DNA of 64,000 nucleotides from Hydrogenophaga sp. (lineage in GTDB: Bacteria; Pseudomonadota; Gammaproteobacteria; Burkholderiales; Burkholderiaceae_C): positions 1 through 64,000 of the forward strand of contig JAURYH010000028.1 of NCBI GenBank assembly GCA_030653975.1, written 5' to 3'. Position numbers and translations under genes: made by a program. The notes under the pieces are model-generated. The model was not told the origin of the DNA, ran no database searches, and worked only from the letters and a program-made list of their open reading frames with translations. Position 1 is the stretch's first letter. Every line of letters starts with the position of its first letter. This document shows positions 47,262-55,015 of this stretch, piece by piece.

Positions 47262-48134
47262 TCAGTGCACGCCGGCCAGAAACCGGTGCACCAGATCCAG
47301 CTGCTCCGGCACGTTGAGCGCCGGCGCATGTCCGCAGCCAGCGATCGTCACCACCAGCGCACGCGGCCCGCGGTCGCGCATGGCTTCGGCCGTGTCGGCC
47401 AGCAGCAGGTCCGAATCGGCGCCGCGCAGGCACAGCACCGGCACATCGATGCGGTCGTAGGCATCCCACAGCTCGTAGTCGTCCGGGTGCTGGGTGAACT
47501 GCATCACCATGGCCGGGTCGTAATGCGGCGTCACGCGGCCATTGGGCAGGCGGCGGGTGGAGCTTTCGGTGAGCAGCGTCCACTGTGCATCGGTGAGGAA
47601 TCCGTAGGGCTTGTAAATGCTGCGGAAGTACTGCTCCAGCTCACCCACGGTGTCGAATGAAGCCGGGTTGCCCGCGTAGCTGCGGATGCGCTCGATGGCC
47701 GCGTCAGCGATCTGGGGTCCGATGTCGTTGAGCACCAGGCGCTGGATGCGGCCCTGCAACGGACCGGCCGCGCACACCATGCCGATGGCGCCACCCATGG
47801 AAGTGCCCACCCATTCGAAGCGCTCGATCCGGAGCTGGTCCACCAGCGCCGTGGCGATGCGCGCGTAGAAGTCCAGGCAGTATTCGGTTTCGGGCTTCGG
47901 ACTCCATTGTGAAAACCCTCGGCCAATGGTGTCCGGGCAGATCACGCGGTGGCCCAGGGCGCTCAGGTGCGCGGCCAGCGCATCCATGTCGCGACCGGTG
48001 CGCGCCAGGCCGTGCCAGGCGATCACGGGCACCGATTCGGCCACGCCGGGCGCCGGCGCCCAGTCCATGAAATGGATCTCGCGGCCTTCGCACGCGAGGT
48101 AGCGCGACTGGGGAACCACAGCGGAGGTGTTCAT
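47262..48134 (-). CDS. Alpha/beta-fold hydrolase, last gene of the liv-type operon
   Basis: The 290-residue protein has an oxyanion-hole segment (IAWHGLARTGRD), nucleophile elbow GTSMGGA with Ser about 112, a likely acid Asp (CLRGADSDLLL) and the catalytic His in IAGCGHAPAL. Family members cleave esters, amides or C-C bonds; the substrate is unknown. Its ATG overlaps the livM TGA (ATGA), so production is tied to the transporter, suggesting that it acts on the imported compound. Confidence 0.9.
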   Translation of the reverse strand: MNTSAVVPQSRYLACEGREIHFMDWAPAPGVAESVPVIAWHGLARTGRDMDALAAHLSALGHRVICPDTIGRGFSQWSPKPETEYCLDFYARIATALVDQLRIERFEWVGTSMGGAIGMVCAAGPLQGRIQRLVLNDIGPQIADAAIERIRSYAGNPASFDTVGELEQYFRSIYKPYGFLTDAQWTLLTESSTRRLPNGRVTPHYDPAMVMQFTQHPDDYELWDAYDRIDVPVLCLRGADSDLLLADTAEAMRDRGPRALVVTIAGCGHAPALNVPEQLDLVHRFLAGVH

Positions 48135-49231
48135 TTCAAGCCCCTGAGTTTCGCAAGGACCGAGCGCTCGCGCAGCTTGCCGACGATGCCGGTGGGAAAG
48201 TAATAGACCGACAAGACGAACAGCACACCCATCCAGAGCAGCCAGCGGTCGGGTGTGAGCAGCGCGGGCAGCAGCGGGATGCCCGTCGAGGCCTCACCCG
48301 CCAGGCGCAGCAGGTCCTGCAGATAACTTTGCGCCAGCACGAAGAGCACGCTGCCGATCAGCGCGCCATACAGCGTGCCCATGCCGCCGATCACGACGAT
48401 GAGCAGGATGTCGAGCATGATCTCGAACGACAGCGAGGTGTCCGGCCCGTTGTAGCGCAGCCAGAGCGCGAGCAGGCAGCCCGCGAGCGTGGCGAATCCG
48501 GCCGAGAGCACGTTGGACAGCGTGCGGTAGACGACGGTTCGGTAGCCCAGCGCCTCGGCGCGGAAGTCGTTTTCTCGGATCGCCTGCAACACGCGGCCGA
48601 AGGGCGAATTCACGATGCGCAGAATGGTCAGGAAGATCGCCGTGACGGCCGCGAAAATCAGGTAGTAGGTGATCAGCTTGCCGTTCAGATCGACCTCGCC
48701 CAGCGGCGTCACCAGCGGCTCTTCGGTCAGCGTGAAACCGGGCGAGAGCAATTCAGGCACACGGAAACTCAAGCCGTCTTCACCGCCGGTGAAGTCCGAC
48801 AACTGCGACGCCAGCGTGAGGAAGGCCGAGGCCACGGCCAGCGTGATCATGGCGAAGAAGATCGCCTTCACCCGCAGCGAAAAGAGACCGATCATCAGCG
48901 AAAGCACGAGCGAAATCAGCAACGCACACAGAACGCCCAGCGCGATCGCACCCCACGACGGTTCTTCGGCCGCGTTGAGCGCAATCGCCACACCGTAAGC
49001 ACCGATGCCAAAAAACATGGTATGTGCAAAGCTCACGATGCCGGTGTAGCCCAGCAGCAGGTCGAAGCTGGCCACCAGCGCCACGAACACCAGCACCTTG
49101 GCCGCCACGTTGAGCGCCTTCACGCCCGGGAACAGGAAAGGCGCAAACGCCAGGCCGAGGAACAGGATGATCAGCAGCGCAGCCAGCCAGCGGCTGCGCG
49201 GGAGGTCTTTGGAGAGGAGACGGCTCAGCAT
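48131..49231 (-). CDS. livM: Branched-chain amino acid-type ABC transporter permease LivM
   Basis: The 366-residue protein has about ten hydrophobic helices and the LivM signature GYTGIVSFAHTMFFGIGAY and AIRENDFRAEALGY (coupling helix). It forms the channel with LivH. Translation starts at 49231 after GAGGT; a second ATG two codons upstream is also possible. A structured repeat separates it from livH. Confidence 0.94.
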   Translation of the reverse strand: MLSRLLSKDLPRSRWLAALLIILFLGLAFAPFLFPGVKALNVAAKVLVFVALVASFDLLLGYTGIVSFAHTMFFGIGAYGVAIALNAAEEPSWGAIALGVLCALLISLVLSLMIGLFSLRVKAIFFAMITLAVASAFLTLASQLSDFTGGEDGLSFRVPELLSPGFTLTEEPLVTPLGEVDLNGKLITYYLIFAAVTAIFLTILRIVNSPFGRVLQAIRENDFRAEALGYRTVVYRTLSNVLSAGFATLAGCLLALWLRYNGPDTSLSFEIMLDILLIVVIGGMGTLYGALIGSVLFVLAQSYLQDLLRLAGEASTGIPLLPALLTPDRWLLWMGVLFVLSVYYFPTGIVGKLRERSVLAKLRGLK

Positions 49232-49263
49232 GGGCAAACCTCGGGTATCAGGGGAGTTGCGTC

Positions 49264-49343
49264 CAGGGCAGCCGCGGAACCGGCTTTGCCGGGCCCAGGC
49301 TGCGCCCCTTGGGGGGTGACGCCGAAGGCGGCGCGGGGGGTGC
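49264..49343 (-). repeat. Structured intergenic repeat, copy 1 (after livH)
   Basis: Directly after the livH stop, reading on the minus strand, come a GC-rich box, a CCCC/GGGG hairpin and the stem CCGGC-N3-GCCGG. The same blocks in the same order occur at 51906-51987 and 54935-55010. Confidence 0.65.
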
Positions 49344-50330
49344 TCATCTGTTGGTCACGGGGTACACGCCTTGGGGGCGCCACAAGAGAATGGCAACCAT
49401 CAGCGCGATGTTGGAGAACAGCGCGACCTTGGGGGCCAGGAAGCCGGTGTAGTTGGCCATCAGGCCGACCAGAAGTGCGCCGATGAGCGCGCCCAGCGTG
49501 GAGCCCAGGCCGCCGATGATGATGACGATGAAGATCAGCACGTTGACCTGCGCGCCCATCTGCGGCGTCACGCTCTGCTGGTACAGGCCCCACATCACGC
49601 CGCCCAGGCCGGCCAGCGCAGAGCCGGCCACGAACACGCCGACGAACAGGCGCTTGATGCGGTAGCCCAGCGACTCGACCATCTCGCGGTCCTGCACGCC
49701 GGCGCGGATCAGCAGGCCGACCTTGGTGCGGTTGAGCGTCCAGACCATGGCGGCGAACACGGCCGCACCCACCAGCACCGCCATGATGCGGTAGCGCTCC
49801 ACCGAGGCATCGCCCAGCAGCAGCGAGCCACGCAGCGCCTCCGGCAAGGGCAATGCAATCTGCTCGGGGCCCCAGATGACCTTGATCATCTCTTCGCCAA
49901 TGATCATGCCGCCCATGGTGATGAGGATCTGCTTCAGGTGCATGCCGTACACCGGGCGGATGATGAAACGCTCGAACACCAGGCCCAGCGCCCCCGCCAC
50001 CGCCATGGCCACCAGCATGGCCGGGAACAGCGCGAGCAGGTTCAGCCACAGGCTGTCGGCCGATGTGTAGCTGCCCATGCTGGCGAGCACCGTGGTGGCC
50101 ACGAAGGCGCCGAGCGCGATGAACACGCCGTGGCCGAAGTTGAGCACGTCCATCAGGCCGAACACCAGCGTGAGGCCCGAGGCGATGATGAAAACGATCA
50201 TGCCCATCGCCAGCCCGGCCACGGTGAGCGTGAGCCAGGTGGCCGGGCTGCCGATGGCCGGCAAGGCGGCCAGCGCCAGCACCGGCACCAGCGCCATGGG
50301 TTTCCAGTCGAGGTCTTTGAAAAGGCTCAT
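49344..50330 (-). CDS. livH: Branched-chain amino acid-type ABC transporter permease LivH
   Basis: The 328-residue membrane protein has GLTLVFGLMDVLNFGHGVFIALGAF, the LivH family signature, and VQDREMVESLGY as coupling motif. Its ATG overlaps the livF stop (ATGA). An insertion near residues 100-160 adds length relative to E. coli LivH (308). Confidence 0.94.
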   Translation of the reverse strand: MSLFKDLDWKPMALVPVLALAALPAIGSPATWLTLTVAGLAMGMIVFIIASGLTLVFGLMDVLNFGHGVFIALGAFVATTVLASMGSYTSADSLWLNLLALFPAMLVAMAVAGALGLVFERFIIRPVYGMHLKQILITMGGMIIGEEMIKVIWGPEQIALPLPEALRGSLLLGDASVERYRIMAVLVGAAVFAAMVWTLNRTKVGLLIRAGVQDREMVESLGYRIKRLFVGVFVAGSALAGLGGVMWGLYQQSVTPQMGAQVNVLIFIVIIIGGLGSTLGALIGALLVGLMANYTGFLAPKVALFSNIALMVAILLWRPQGVYPVTNR

Positions 50331-51064
50331 TGATGCGCTCCGAGGGACAGGCCGAGCAATCTCGACTGCATCGATTCATCGGCGGCCAGTTCGGCCATCG
50401 GGCCGCTGTGCACCACGCGCCCGTCGTCCATCACGGCGACCGTGTCGCCGAGCTGGCGTGCGAAGTTGAAGTTCTGCTCCACCAGCAGGATCGTGGTCTG
50501 CGCCGCCTTGAGCTGGCGAAAGGCTTCGATCATGTTCTGGATGATGGCCGGGGCCAGGCCCTTGCTGGGTTCGTCGATCAGCAGCAGCTGGCGCGGTTCG
50601 ACGATGGCGCGCGAGACCGCCAGCATCTGCTTCTGCCCGCCGCTGAGTTTGCCGGCAGGGTGGGTCCAGAACTTCTTCATGGCCGGGAACAGGCCGAAGA
50701 TCCATTCCAGCCGCGTGGTGTCGATGTGGTCCAGCGTGCGCGCGCCGCGTGCGGCCAGCAGCATGTTCTCGCGCACCGAGAGGTCCGAAAAGATGCCCAT
50801 GCTCTCGGGCACGTAGGCCACGCCGCTGTGGGCGATGTCGGGTGTGGGTTTCTGCGTGATGTCCTGGCCGTCGAGCACCACCGTGCCCTGGCTCGCATGC
50901 CACAGGCCCATGATGGTGCGCAGCGTGGTGGTCTTGCCCGCGCCGTTGCGGCCGAGCAGCATGGTCAGCTGGCCCTTGGGCACCACCAGGTCGACGCCGT
51001 GCAGGATGTGGTACGCGCCGATGTGGGTATGGACACCGTTCAGTTTAAGCAGGGTCTCGCTCAT
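50327..51064 (-). CDS. livF: ABC transporter ATP-binding protein LivF
   Basis: The 245-residue ATPase has Walker A GRNGAGKTT, signature KLSGGQKQM, Walker B LLLIDEPSKGLAP and the H-loop His replaced by Gln-context LLVEQNF, as is usual for LivF. It starts at an ATG that overlaps the livG stop (ATGA). Confidence 0.96.
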   Translation of the reverse strand: MSETLLKLNGVHTHIGAYHILHGVDLVVPKGQLTMLLGRNGAGKTTTLRTIMGLWHASQGTVVLDGQDITQKPTPDIAHSGVAYVPESMGIFSDLSVRENMLLAARGARTLDHIDTTRLEWIFGLFPAMKKFWTHPAGKLSGGQKQMLAVSRAIVEPRQLLLIDEPSKGLAPAIIQNMIEAFRQLKAAQTTILLVEQNFNFARQLGDTVAVMDDGRVVHSGPMAELAADESMQSRLLGLSLGAHQ

Positions 51065-51828
51065 GCGGCGACCTCCTCTTTGTCTTCAGGGTTGATGCCG
51101 AGATAGGCCTGCTGCACCACCGGCGAAGCAATGACCGTGGCCGGGTCGCCGTCGGCCACCAGCTCGCCGTTGTGCAGCACGATGATGCGGTCCGAGAGTT
51201 CGCGCACCACGTCCATCTTGTGTTCCACCAGCAGGATGGTCTTGGTCTTGTCGGCCTTGAGCTGGCGGATCAGGTTCAGGATCACGGGCACCTCGTCCAC
51301 GCTCATGCCGGCCGTGGGTTCGTCGAACATGAACACCTGCGGTTCCAGCGCCATCAGGATGCCGACCTCCAGCTTGCGCTGGTCGCCGTGCGGCAGACTG
51401 GACGCCAGCGCGTCGCCCTTGTCCCCAAGCGCCACGGCGTCCAGCACCTCATCGGCGCGCACCATCAGGTCCTTGCGGTCGCTCCAGATGCGCCAGAGGT
51501 TCAGCCCCGCACCCGCCCTCGCCTGCACCGCCAGGCGCACGTTCTCGCGCACGGTCAGATTGGGGAACAGGTTGGTCAGCTGGAACGCGCGGCCCAGACC
51601 CGCCTGCGCCCGCGACGGCGCACCCAGCGCCGAGATGTCCACACCGTTCAGGCGAACGCTGCCCGTCGAGGCCTTGATCTGCCCCGAGATGAGGTTGAAA
51701 TAGGTCGTCTTGCCGGCCCCGTTGGGACCGACGATGGCGGTCAGCGTGCCCGGCTCGAAAGCGCAGGACACGGCGTTCACCGCCACGTGTCCGCCGAAGC
51801 GGACCGTGAGATCGCGTGTTTCAAGCAT
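51061..51828 (-). CDS. livG: ABC transporter ATP-binding protein LivG
   Basis: The 255-residue ATPase has Walker A GPNGAGKTT, a Leu/Pro-type signature (LPHGDQRKLEVG), Walker B VFMFDEPTAGMS and H-loop LLVEHKMD. GGAG stands nine bases before the ATG at 51828; the longer frame runs into the repeat upstream and is not supported. It pairs with LivF in the heterodimeric ATPase. Confidence 0.96.
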   Translation of the reverse strand: MLETRDLTVRFGGHVAVNAVSCAFEPGTLTAIVGPNGAGKTTYFNLISGQIKASTGSVRLNGVDISALGAPSRAQAGLGRAFQLTNLFPNLTVRENVRLAVQARAGAGLNLWRIWSDRKDLMVRADEVLDAVALGDKGDALASSLPHGDQRKLEVGILMALEPQVFMFDEPTAGMSVDEVPVILNLIRQLKADKTKTILLVEHKMDVVRELSDRIIVLHNGELVADGDPATVIASPVVQQAYLGINPEDKEEVAA

Positions 51829-51905
51829 GAGGTCTCCAGGCGCCGCCAACTGGCGCGGCGCAATTGCGGGAGCAGTTGTGGCAGGTGCCGCAACCTTCCA
51901 GAACA

Positions 51906-51987
51906 CGGCGGAACCGGCTTCGCCGGGCCGCTCGTGTTGCCCCCTTGAGCAAGGGGGTGACGCGCCCTCAGGCGCGGCGCGGGGGTG
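51906..51987 (-). repeat. Structured intergenic repeat, copy 2 (after the binding-protein gene)
   Basis: Directly after the TAA of the binding-protein gene, on the minus strand: CACCCCCGCGCCGCG, an 8-bp hairpin (CCCCCTTG / CAAGGGGG) and CCGGC-N3-GCCGG with GGTTCCGC. It lies between a gene needed in excess and the rest of the operon, so it may stabilise or attenuate the mRNA. Confidence 0.65.
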
Positions 51988-53184
51988 TTATCGCTTGTTC
52001 CGGATCGGAATCGCCAAGTCCTCAGGCTTGATCTCCCGCACCAGCTCCGGCACACCCCAGGCAAACGCCGGGTCCACCTTGATCTTGAAGTGGTACATGC
52101 TCTGCATCGCCTGGTGGTCTTCCTTGCGGAAGGTCATCTTGCCCTTGGGCGTGTCGAAGCTCATGCCTTCCATGGTCTGGATGAGCTTCTCGGTGTTGGT
52201 GTCGCCGTTGGTTTTCTTCAGCGCCGTCACCACCGCCATCGCAGCCGAGAAACCCCCGGCCGTGAAGAAGTCCGGCGGTGCCTTGTACTGCTTGTAGTGC
52301 TCGGCGACCATGGCGTCGTTCACCGGGTTCTTGGGGATGCCGAAGTAGTAATACAGCGCGCCTTCCATGCCGGGGAACTGCTTGTAGGCCACCATGGCCG
52401 GCAGGATGTTGCCGCCGGTGGCGAGCTTGATGCCATAGCGTTTTTCCAGGTCCAGCTCGGCGATCTTGGCAAACGGCGTCGGCGCACCCGACCAGCCGAC
52501 CGAGATGTACTTGGTGCCGGGCTGGTCTTTCAGCTTGTCGACGATGCGCAGCAGGCCGGCGGTGAAGTCGGTCGTGCCCACGGGCAGGTATTCCTCGTGC
52601 ACGATCTTGGCCTTCTTCATGAAGTCCTTGGCGGCCTTCACGCCGTCGCGACCGAAGGCGTTGTCGTTCGCCAGCATGGCGACCACGTTGCCCGGCTGGT
52701 CCAGCGCCACGGCGTTGGCGGCGGCGTCCTGGCTGCTGTTGCGGCCGGTGCGGAAGATGTATTTGTTCCACTTGTCGCCGGTGATGGAATCGGCCACCGC
52801 CGGCTCGACCAGCAGGATCTTCTTGTATTCCTCGGCCACCGGCAGCATGGCCAGCGCCACCGGCGATGCCGTCGGGCCAATCGCCAGATCGACCTTGTCG
52901 TCGGCGTAGGCCGCGGCGAGCAGGCTCTTGCCCACATCGGGCTTGCCCTGGTCGTCCTTCTCGAGCACCACGATCTTCTTGCCGCCCACCATCATGGTGC
53001 CGCCGGTGGCGTAGCTCAGGCCCATCATCAGGCCGGCCTGCGTCTGCTTGGCATAGGCCTCCAGCGGGCCGGTCTTGCTGTGGATGTGGGCGATGCGGAT
53101 CTCGCCCTTGTTCGACTGGGCAAAGGCCAGCGAAGCCGTGCAGGCGAGCGCGATGACCGCCAGACGGCGGGTGGTGTGGTGCAT
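51988..53184 (-). CDS. Liv-type ABC transporter substrate-binding protein
   Basis: The 398-residue periplasmic protein has a signal peptide (cleavage after SLAFA, residue 22) and the Peripla_BP_6 fold (IAHIHSKTGPLEAYAKQTQAG, GPTASPVALAMLPVAEEYK). It belongs to the group that binds branched-chain amino acids, amides, urea or aromatic acids; the ligand is not evident. AGGAG lies seven bases before the ATG at 53184. It is the first gene of the operon and is preceded by a sigma-54 promoter. Confidence 0.94.
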   Translation of the reverse strand: MHHTTRRLAVIALACTASLAFAQSNKGEIRIAHIHSKTGPLEAYAKQTQAGLMMGLSYATGGTMMVGGKKIVVLEKDDQGKPDVGKSLLAAAYADDKVDLAIGPTASPVALAMLPVAEEYKKILLVEPAVADSITGDKWNKYIFRTGRNSSQDAAANAVALDQPGNVVAMLANDNAFGRDGVKAAKDFMKKAKIVHEEYLPVGTTDFTAGLLRIVDKLKDQPGTKYISVGWSGAPTPFAKIAELDLEKRYGIKLATGGNILPAMVAYKQFPGMEGALYYYFGIPKNPVNDAMVAEHYKQYKAPPDFFTAGGFSAAMAVVTALKKTNGDTNTEKLIQTMEGMSFDTPKGKMTFRKEDHQAMQSMYHFKIKVDPAFAWGVPELVREIKPEDLAIPIRNKR

Positions 53185-53236
53185 GTCTTGTCTCCTGGTT
53201 GGATGTTTTCCGGCGCCGGGTGCCGTGCTTGTGCAT

Positions 53237-53252
53237 TGCAGGGTCCGTGCCA
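53237..53252 (-). promoter_or_regulatory. Sigma-54 (-24/-12) promoter of the liv-type operon
   Basis: On the minus strand the sequence TGGCACG-N4-CTGCA matches the sigma-54 consensus TGGCACR-N4-TTGCW at all but one position. Its -12 element lies about 53 bases before the ATG at 53184. The gene of a sigma-54 activator ends 97 bases upstream, and three palindromes lie in between or overlap its 3' end. Confidence 0.85.
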
Positions 53253-53303
53253 AGCCAGAAGCCGATTGATTTCAAACAGGTTTTTCAAGCATTGCCCAGA
53301 ACA

Positions 53304-53374
53304 TGCCTGAACTTCAGACATATTTCGGGCGACAAAGATGTCTGATTTTCAGACGTTTGTCTGAACCTCAGACA
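53304..53374. promoter_or_regulatory. Three upstream activator palindromes for the sigma-54 regulator
   Basis: Sites at 53304-53320, 53339-53355 and 53358-53374 follow TGTCTGA-N3-TCAGACA; the third is perfect and the other two have one mismatch each. They lie about 50-140 bases upstream of the sigma-54 promoter. The last overlaps the 3' end of the regulator gene and encodes part of its VSEVQTNV tail, so coding and operator sequence are shared. Confidence 0.8.
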
Positions 53375-54863
53375 CATCCGCTGAAGCGAACGCAGCACCC
53401 AGCTTGTCGTACAGGCTGGCGCGCGAGATGCCGAGCAGGCGCGCCGCGGCCGCCCGGTTGCCACCACTGCGCTGCAGCGCCGCCGCGATCGCGCGTTGCT
53501 CCAGTTCGGCGATCTGCGCCGGCAGGGGTCGGGTATCGACGCCGCCCACGGCCACAGCCTGCACGGGTGCGGGCATCACGGCGGGCTCGATGCGGTCCAG
53601 CCCCGATTCGCGCAACACCGCCTCCACCTGCGGTGCGGCGATCTGCGGCGAGTCGCTGCGCAAGGCCAGTTGCTCCAGCACATTGCGCAGCTCGCGGATG
53701 TTGCCACGCCAGGGCTGGGCCGCGAGCAACGCGCGGGCGCAGGGCAGGAGGTCGAGCTGTTCGCCCGCACCGCGCGCGGCAATGTCCTCGCACAGGGCCT
53801 CGATCAACAGAGGCACGTCGTCGCGCCGCTCGCGCAGCGGCGGCACCCGGATCGGCAGCACGTTGAGCCGGTAGTACAGGTCTTCGCGAAAACTGCCCTC
53901 GCGCACCATGTGCTGGAGATCGCGCGAAGTGGCGGCCACCACGCGCACGTCGAAGCGCACCAGCTTGTTGGAGCCCAGCGGTTCGATCTCGCCCTCCTGC
54001 AGCGCGCGCAGGAGCTTGACCTGCACGGCCATCGGCATGTCGCCCAGTTCGTCGAGGAACAGCGTTCCGCCGTCGGCCAGTTTGAACTTGCCGTCGCGGC
54101 CCTTCTTGTCGGCCCCGGTGTAGGCGCCGGGCGCCACGCCGAAGAACTCGGCCTCCAGCAGCGCCTCGGGCACCGCCGCCATGTTCACGCTCACGAAGGG
54201 CCGTCCCGCGCGTGGCGACGCGGCGTGGATGGCGTGCGCGAGCAACTCCTTGCCGGTGCCGGTTTCGCCCAGCAGCAGCACCGGGCTGCTGGAACACGCC
54301 GCGCGCCGCGCCTGGCGCTTCACCTCCAGCGCGCCCGGGCTGGTGCCGACGAAGCTGGCAAAGGTGTATTTGGTGCGGCGCTGGCTGGCGAGTTCGCGCC
54401 GCGCGTCACTCAGGTCCTGCTCCAGCCGCGCGAATTTCGCGATCAGCGGTTGCAGGGTGGTTTCGGGGTGATCAAACAGCACGATGCCGAGCACGCCGAT
54501 CACCTCGCCGGCGTCGTCGCGCAACGGGATGCGGCTGACCACGAAGGTGCCGGCCTTGTTGGTCAGCAGGTCGATCAGGATCGGCTTGCCGGTGGCCAGC
54601 ACCTGGTGCATCTGCGTGTTCTGCACCACGCTGGAGACCGGGTGGCCGACGAAGTCTTCCTCGCGCTCGAAACCCAGCGCCGGCAGGAAGCGGCGGTACT
54701 GGTCGTTGATCCAGACCACGCGCGCCTTGCGGTCCACCAGCATCATGCCTTCGCTGGCGGTGGCGAACAGGTCGAACATGGAGCGCGCGGCCAGCTCCAG
54801 GATGCTCTGCGCGTCGCGGGGGAGTCGGTTGTCGGCGGTCATGGGTGGCATGGTAGCGCCCAT
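53349..54863 (-). CDS. Sigma-54-dependent transcriptional activator with PAS domain
   Basis: The 504-residue enhancer-binding protein has an N-terminal PAS domain (about residues 25-130; MMLVDRKARVVWINDQYRRFLPALG), a linker helix, and the AAA+ domain with Walker A GETGTGKE, GAYTGA (usual GAFTGA, with the Tyr variant known in the family), Walker B GTLFLDELGDMP and R-finger region. A Fis-type helix-turn-helix ends the protein (AAARLLGISRASLYDKL). The signal is probably a small molecule bound by PAS. The start at 54863 follows AAGGG; ATGs at 54851 and 54842 are alternatives. It is the obvious regulator of the downstream liv-type operon. Confidence 0.93.
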   Translation of the reverse strand: MGATMPPMTADNRLPRDAQSILELAARSMFDLFATASEGMMLVDRKARVVWINDQYRRFLPALGFEREEDFVGHPVSSVVQNTQMHQVLATGKPILIDLLTNKAGTFVVSRIPLRDDAGEVIGVLGIVLFDHPETTLQPLIAKFARLEQDLSDARRELASQRRTKYTFASFVGTSPGALEVKRQARRAACSSSPVLLLGETGTGKELLAHAIHAASPRAGRPFVSVNMAAVPEALLEAEFFGVAPGAYTGADKKGRDGKFKLADGGTLFLDELGDMPMAVQVKLLRALQEGEIEPLGSNKLVRFDVRVVAATSRDLQHMVREGSFREDLYYRLNVLPIRVPPLRERRDDVPLLIEALCEDIAARGAGEQLDLLPCARALLAAQPWRGNIRELRNVLEQLALRSDSPQIAAPQVEAVLRESGLDRIEPAVMPAPVQAVAVGGVDTRPLPAQIAELEQRAIAAALQRSGGNRAAAARLLGISRASLYDKLGAAFASADVSEVQTNV

Positions 54864-54934
54864 TACCGATGCCCTTGCTTGCCCAAGCCGATCCTCTGTC
54901 GGAGCGTCACCCCTGCGAGTGAAACGGTGCCAGC

Positions 54935-55010
54935 CAGGGCACCGCCGGGCCGGCTCTGCCGGACGGCCAGTGCCGCCCCCTGGGGTCGCGCGCAGCGCGG
55001 CAGGGGTGTT
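54935..55010 (-). repeat. Structured intergenic repeat, copy 3 (after tctA)
   Basis: Starting five bases after the tctA stop, on the minus strand, the element shows a GC-rich box, CCCC/GGGG hairpin and CCGGC-N3-GCCGG stem, as in the two liv copies. It is the most diverged copy. Confidence 0.55.
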
Positions 55011-55015
55011 CTGGC

